Program-made: the position numbers and the translations under genes
Origin: a candidate division KSB1 bacterium
GTDB taxonomy: Bacteria > Zhuqueibacterota > Zhuqueibacteria > Thermofontimicrobiales > Thermofontimicrobiaceae
DNA length: 64,000 bases
Direction of reading: 5' to 3'
Assembly: GCA_034506395.1 (NCBI GenBank)
Contig: JAPDPQ010000021.1
Span: 32,232-96,231, forward strand
Shown here: positions 62,331 to 64,000 of the stretch, piece by piece
How positions within the stretch are numbered: the first letter of the stretch is position 1
How the letters are laid out: each line of letters begins with the position of its first letter
Notes under the pieces: model-generated
What the model was told of the DNA's origin: nothing
What the model saw: the letters and a program-made list of their open reading frames with translations, nothing else
Database searches by the model: none

Positions 62331-64000
62331 ATGTTGTCAATGAGAAACTATTTCAGATTTGCCTTACGGGCATTGATTCTTCAATTGGTCTTAATCCCCT
62401 TGCCAATCAATTGCATAATCGCTCAAGCTAATTTCTTTCCGCTGGGGCTTTGGAATTATGACATCTGCGGTCCGGAACATACCGTCGATCAACCAAATGA
62501 AATGCTCCGAATTGATGGGCTTCATGGGAATTATTTTACATCCATGTCGTTACGGGCGCAACCAGGCATGATCGATACCTGTAACCGCAGAAATGGAACC
62601 ATAGTAACCACGTTAACTACGCTCAGCCATGATGACACCACTGGTGGATATTATTATCCAGTGAGAGATTATAATCCTTATGATTATAACTCAATGCTAT
62701 CGCGCTATATAAGCGATAATCAAGTTGCAAATATCCAAATGGCTTTAATTGATCGTTTTATTAATCGTGTCTACAACCGCTATCAAACCAATCATGCCGG
62801 GATCGGTGCGATTCAAGTCGCCCATCAGGGTTATATGGATCAGCAGGATCACTTTGCTTTTATTCGTCATGCCGGCCGTCGCATTCAACAATTATTTGGA
62901 GATGATGTGCAATCGACAGTGGTTCACAATATTTTTCAGTGGGATGGCGGTACAACCTTGCAAAATTTCTTCAGCTACATGGGAGATAGCCTGGATGTAT
63001 ATCAACACGAGCAGTATCCGCTGCGAATGTTTAATCAGACTACTCCACCTTACACTCCGGCACCATATATGGGCAATGATTTTCAACAGAAAATCGATAC
63101 GTTGGTCATGAGCTATCAGCAAACCTGGGAAGCGCTGAAAAATAGCGGTAATAATCATACTAAATTGGAAATCATATTTCAAACATTTGAATGTTATAAT
63201 GCAACTTATCATGTCTATTGGCGTCGACCAACTCAGGCAGAAATCTGGCTCCAGGCATTCTTAGCTTTATCCAGAAATGCGAAAGGTGTACATTCTTATG
63301 TTTATCGTAGCTACCACTGGGGCGGTGCTACTTATGAGACTGGATTGATCGATTCTTTAACAAGGAATCCGAATCAGCCAACCTACAGTTATGTTGCTGA
63401 CCTATATACCCATCTCGACTCCTTAGGTCCTAGATTATTGCCACTTACCGTTCTTGATGCTTTCACCTGGACCGACACAGCCCATAGCTACATCACCGAT
63501 ATTATCGATGATGTCTATGACGGTGGTCATGGCACCATCGAGATCAGCCTCATGGATCATCCGTCCAACAATTACGATTATTTCCTGCTGGTCAATCGGC
63601 GCTGTTCCAGCGATAATAATGGCACACCAGCGCCGCCCCAAACTATTACGGTGCGCACCAATAAATCAGGGCAATACCAAATTCGGGATTTATATTCTGG
63701 GGAGTTGTTTGTTACCAGCAATGGCTATTTCCGCAATATCACCATTGGCCCTGGCAGAGGGCGATTATTTGAATTACGTCCCATGTTTGCGGCCAATGAG
63801 ACCTGGGATACGGATACAGTCAATGTGTCCAGCAGCATCACCGTGCCGTCGGGAAAGACGTTGACAATTGCTCCCAATAGCACGGTGAAATTTTATACTG
63901 GTCAGTATCTTCTTGTGCAAGGCAAGTTGGTTGCCAATGGGACTGCCAGCCAGCATATCAAATTTACCGCGGCAGCAGCCAATCCTACCCGTGGAAGCTT
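62331..64000 (+). CDS. Secreted protein with putative glycosidase-like and beta-helix parts (3' partial)
   Basis: At least 556 residues, running off the window with no stop. It begins with an N-terminal signal (about 1-35, ending near IIAQA). A long globular part (about 40-400) has GIGAIQVAHQGYMDQQDHF and a closing pattern like TIM-barrel glycosidases (GLIDSLTRNPNQPTYSYVAD, then LYTHLDSLG). A C-terminal start of a right-handed beta-helix follows (about 500-556: TLTIAPNSTVKFYTGQYLLV). The ATG at 62331 follows TGGAGG, 21 bp after the propeller gene. The family is not firmly recognised; a T9SS tail may lie beyond the window. Confidence 0.75.
   Translation, partial: MLSMRNYFRFALRALILQLVLIPLPINCIIAQANFFPLGLWNYDICGPEHTVDQPNEMLRIDGLHGNYFTSMSLRAQPGMIDTCNRRNGTIVTTLTTLSHDDTTGGYYYPVRDYNPYDYNSMLSRYISDNQVANIQMALIDRFINRVYNRYQTNHAGIGAIQVAHQGYMDQQDHFAFIRHAGRRIQQLFGDDVQSTVVHNIFQWDGGTTLQNFFSYMGDSLDVYQHEQYPLRMFNQTTPPYTPAPYMGNDFQQKIDTLVMSYQQTWEALKNSGNNHTKLEIIFQTFECYNATYHVYWRRPTQAEIWLQAFLALSRNAKGVHSYVYRSYHWGGATYETGLIDSLTRNPNQPTYSYVADLYTHLDSLGPRLLPLTVLDAFTWTDTAHSYITDIIDDVYDGGHGTIEISLMDHPSNNYDYFLLVNRRCSSDNNGTPAPPQTITVRTNKSGQYQIRDLYSGELFVTSNGYFRNITIGPGRGRLFELRPMFAANETWDTDTVNVSSSITVPSGKTLTIAPNSTVKFYTGQYLLVQGKLVANGTASQHIKFTAAAANPTRGS

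Overview
The window looks like the chromosome of an uncultured diderm bacterium of the FCB superphylum (KSB1, Calditrichota or Zixibacteria-like). This is inference. It rests on a secreted protein with a type IX-style C-terminal sorting domain, a DUF2851 protein, a TPR lipoprotein whose mature N-terminus starts Cys-Ala-Tyr-Tyr-Asn-Thr-Phe-Phe, and other outer-membrane features (RlpA, an LpoA-like protein, a beta-barrel). Base composition is moderate. Start codons are often TTG or GTG with GGAG-type Shine-Dalgarno sites. Many intergenic regions carry sigma70-like TTGACA-17-TATAAT boxes. No rRNA, tRNA, CRISPR array, intact insertion sequence or prophage was seen.

Layout. 1-14030 is almost all minus strand: accB-accC (cut by the window edge), gatA-gatB, two tatA genes, a DUF4321 protein, purC-psd-pssA, purB, an HtrA protease, a TalC-type transaldolase, truA and an orphan ecfT. 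A divergent promoter region at about 14150-14235 leads to an OPT-family transporter. 16.4-17.3 kb holds a truncated AAA ATPase remnant and a lone PqqD-like protein. 17.4-21 kb is an NfeD, short NfeD and FloA membrane-microdomain cluster, with repeat elements in two of its gaps. It is followed by a small membrane protein and an M29-like peptidase.

23.3-33.2 kb is minus strand: DUF2851, CapA, a coiled-coil protein, cdsA, rlpA, pyrD-pyrK, the TPR lipoprotein and a sirtuin. 33.4-37.2 kb is plus strand: an SLBB protein, an outer-membrane barrel, queH and amrS. Then come ppiD (minus), pepD (plus) and an aminotransferase (minus), which diverges from a larA - asparaginase - SpoIIE phosphatase operon.

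47.6-50.6 kb is a compact tungsten/molybdenum-type unit: a MoaD-like sulfur carrier, an aldehyde:ferredoxin oxidoreductase and a class II aldolase. 50.7-58 kb is guaA (with a structured leader), glmS, an LpoA-like receptor and sppA. 58.2-60.7 kb holds a GH35-like glycosidase and a thioesterase. The last 3 kb encode two secreted proteins, more AT-rich than their neighbours, and the second runs off the window.

Most genes are core metabolism or envelope functions: fatty acid synthesis, phospholipid synthesis (cdsA, pssA, psd), purine and pyrimidine synthesis, tRNA charging and modification, and envelope quality control (HtrA, PpiD, SppA, NfeD/FloA). The best candidates for new biology are the guaA leader, the MoaD-AOR-aldolase cluster, the lone PqqD protein, the larA-asparaginase-SpoIIE operon, and the duplicated module inside the TPR lipoprotein. 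No clearly unprecedented multi-gene system was recognised.
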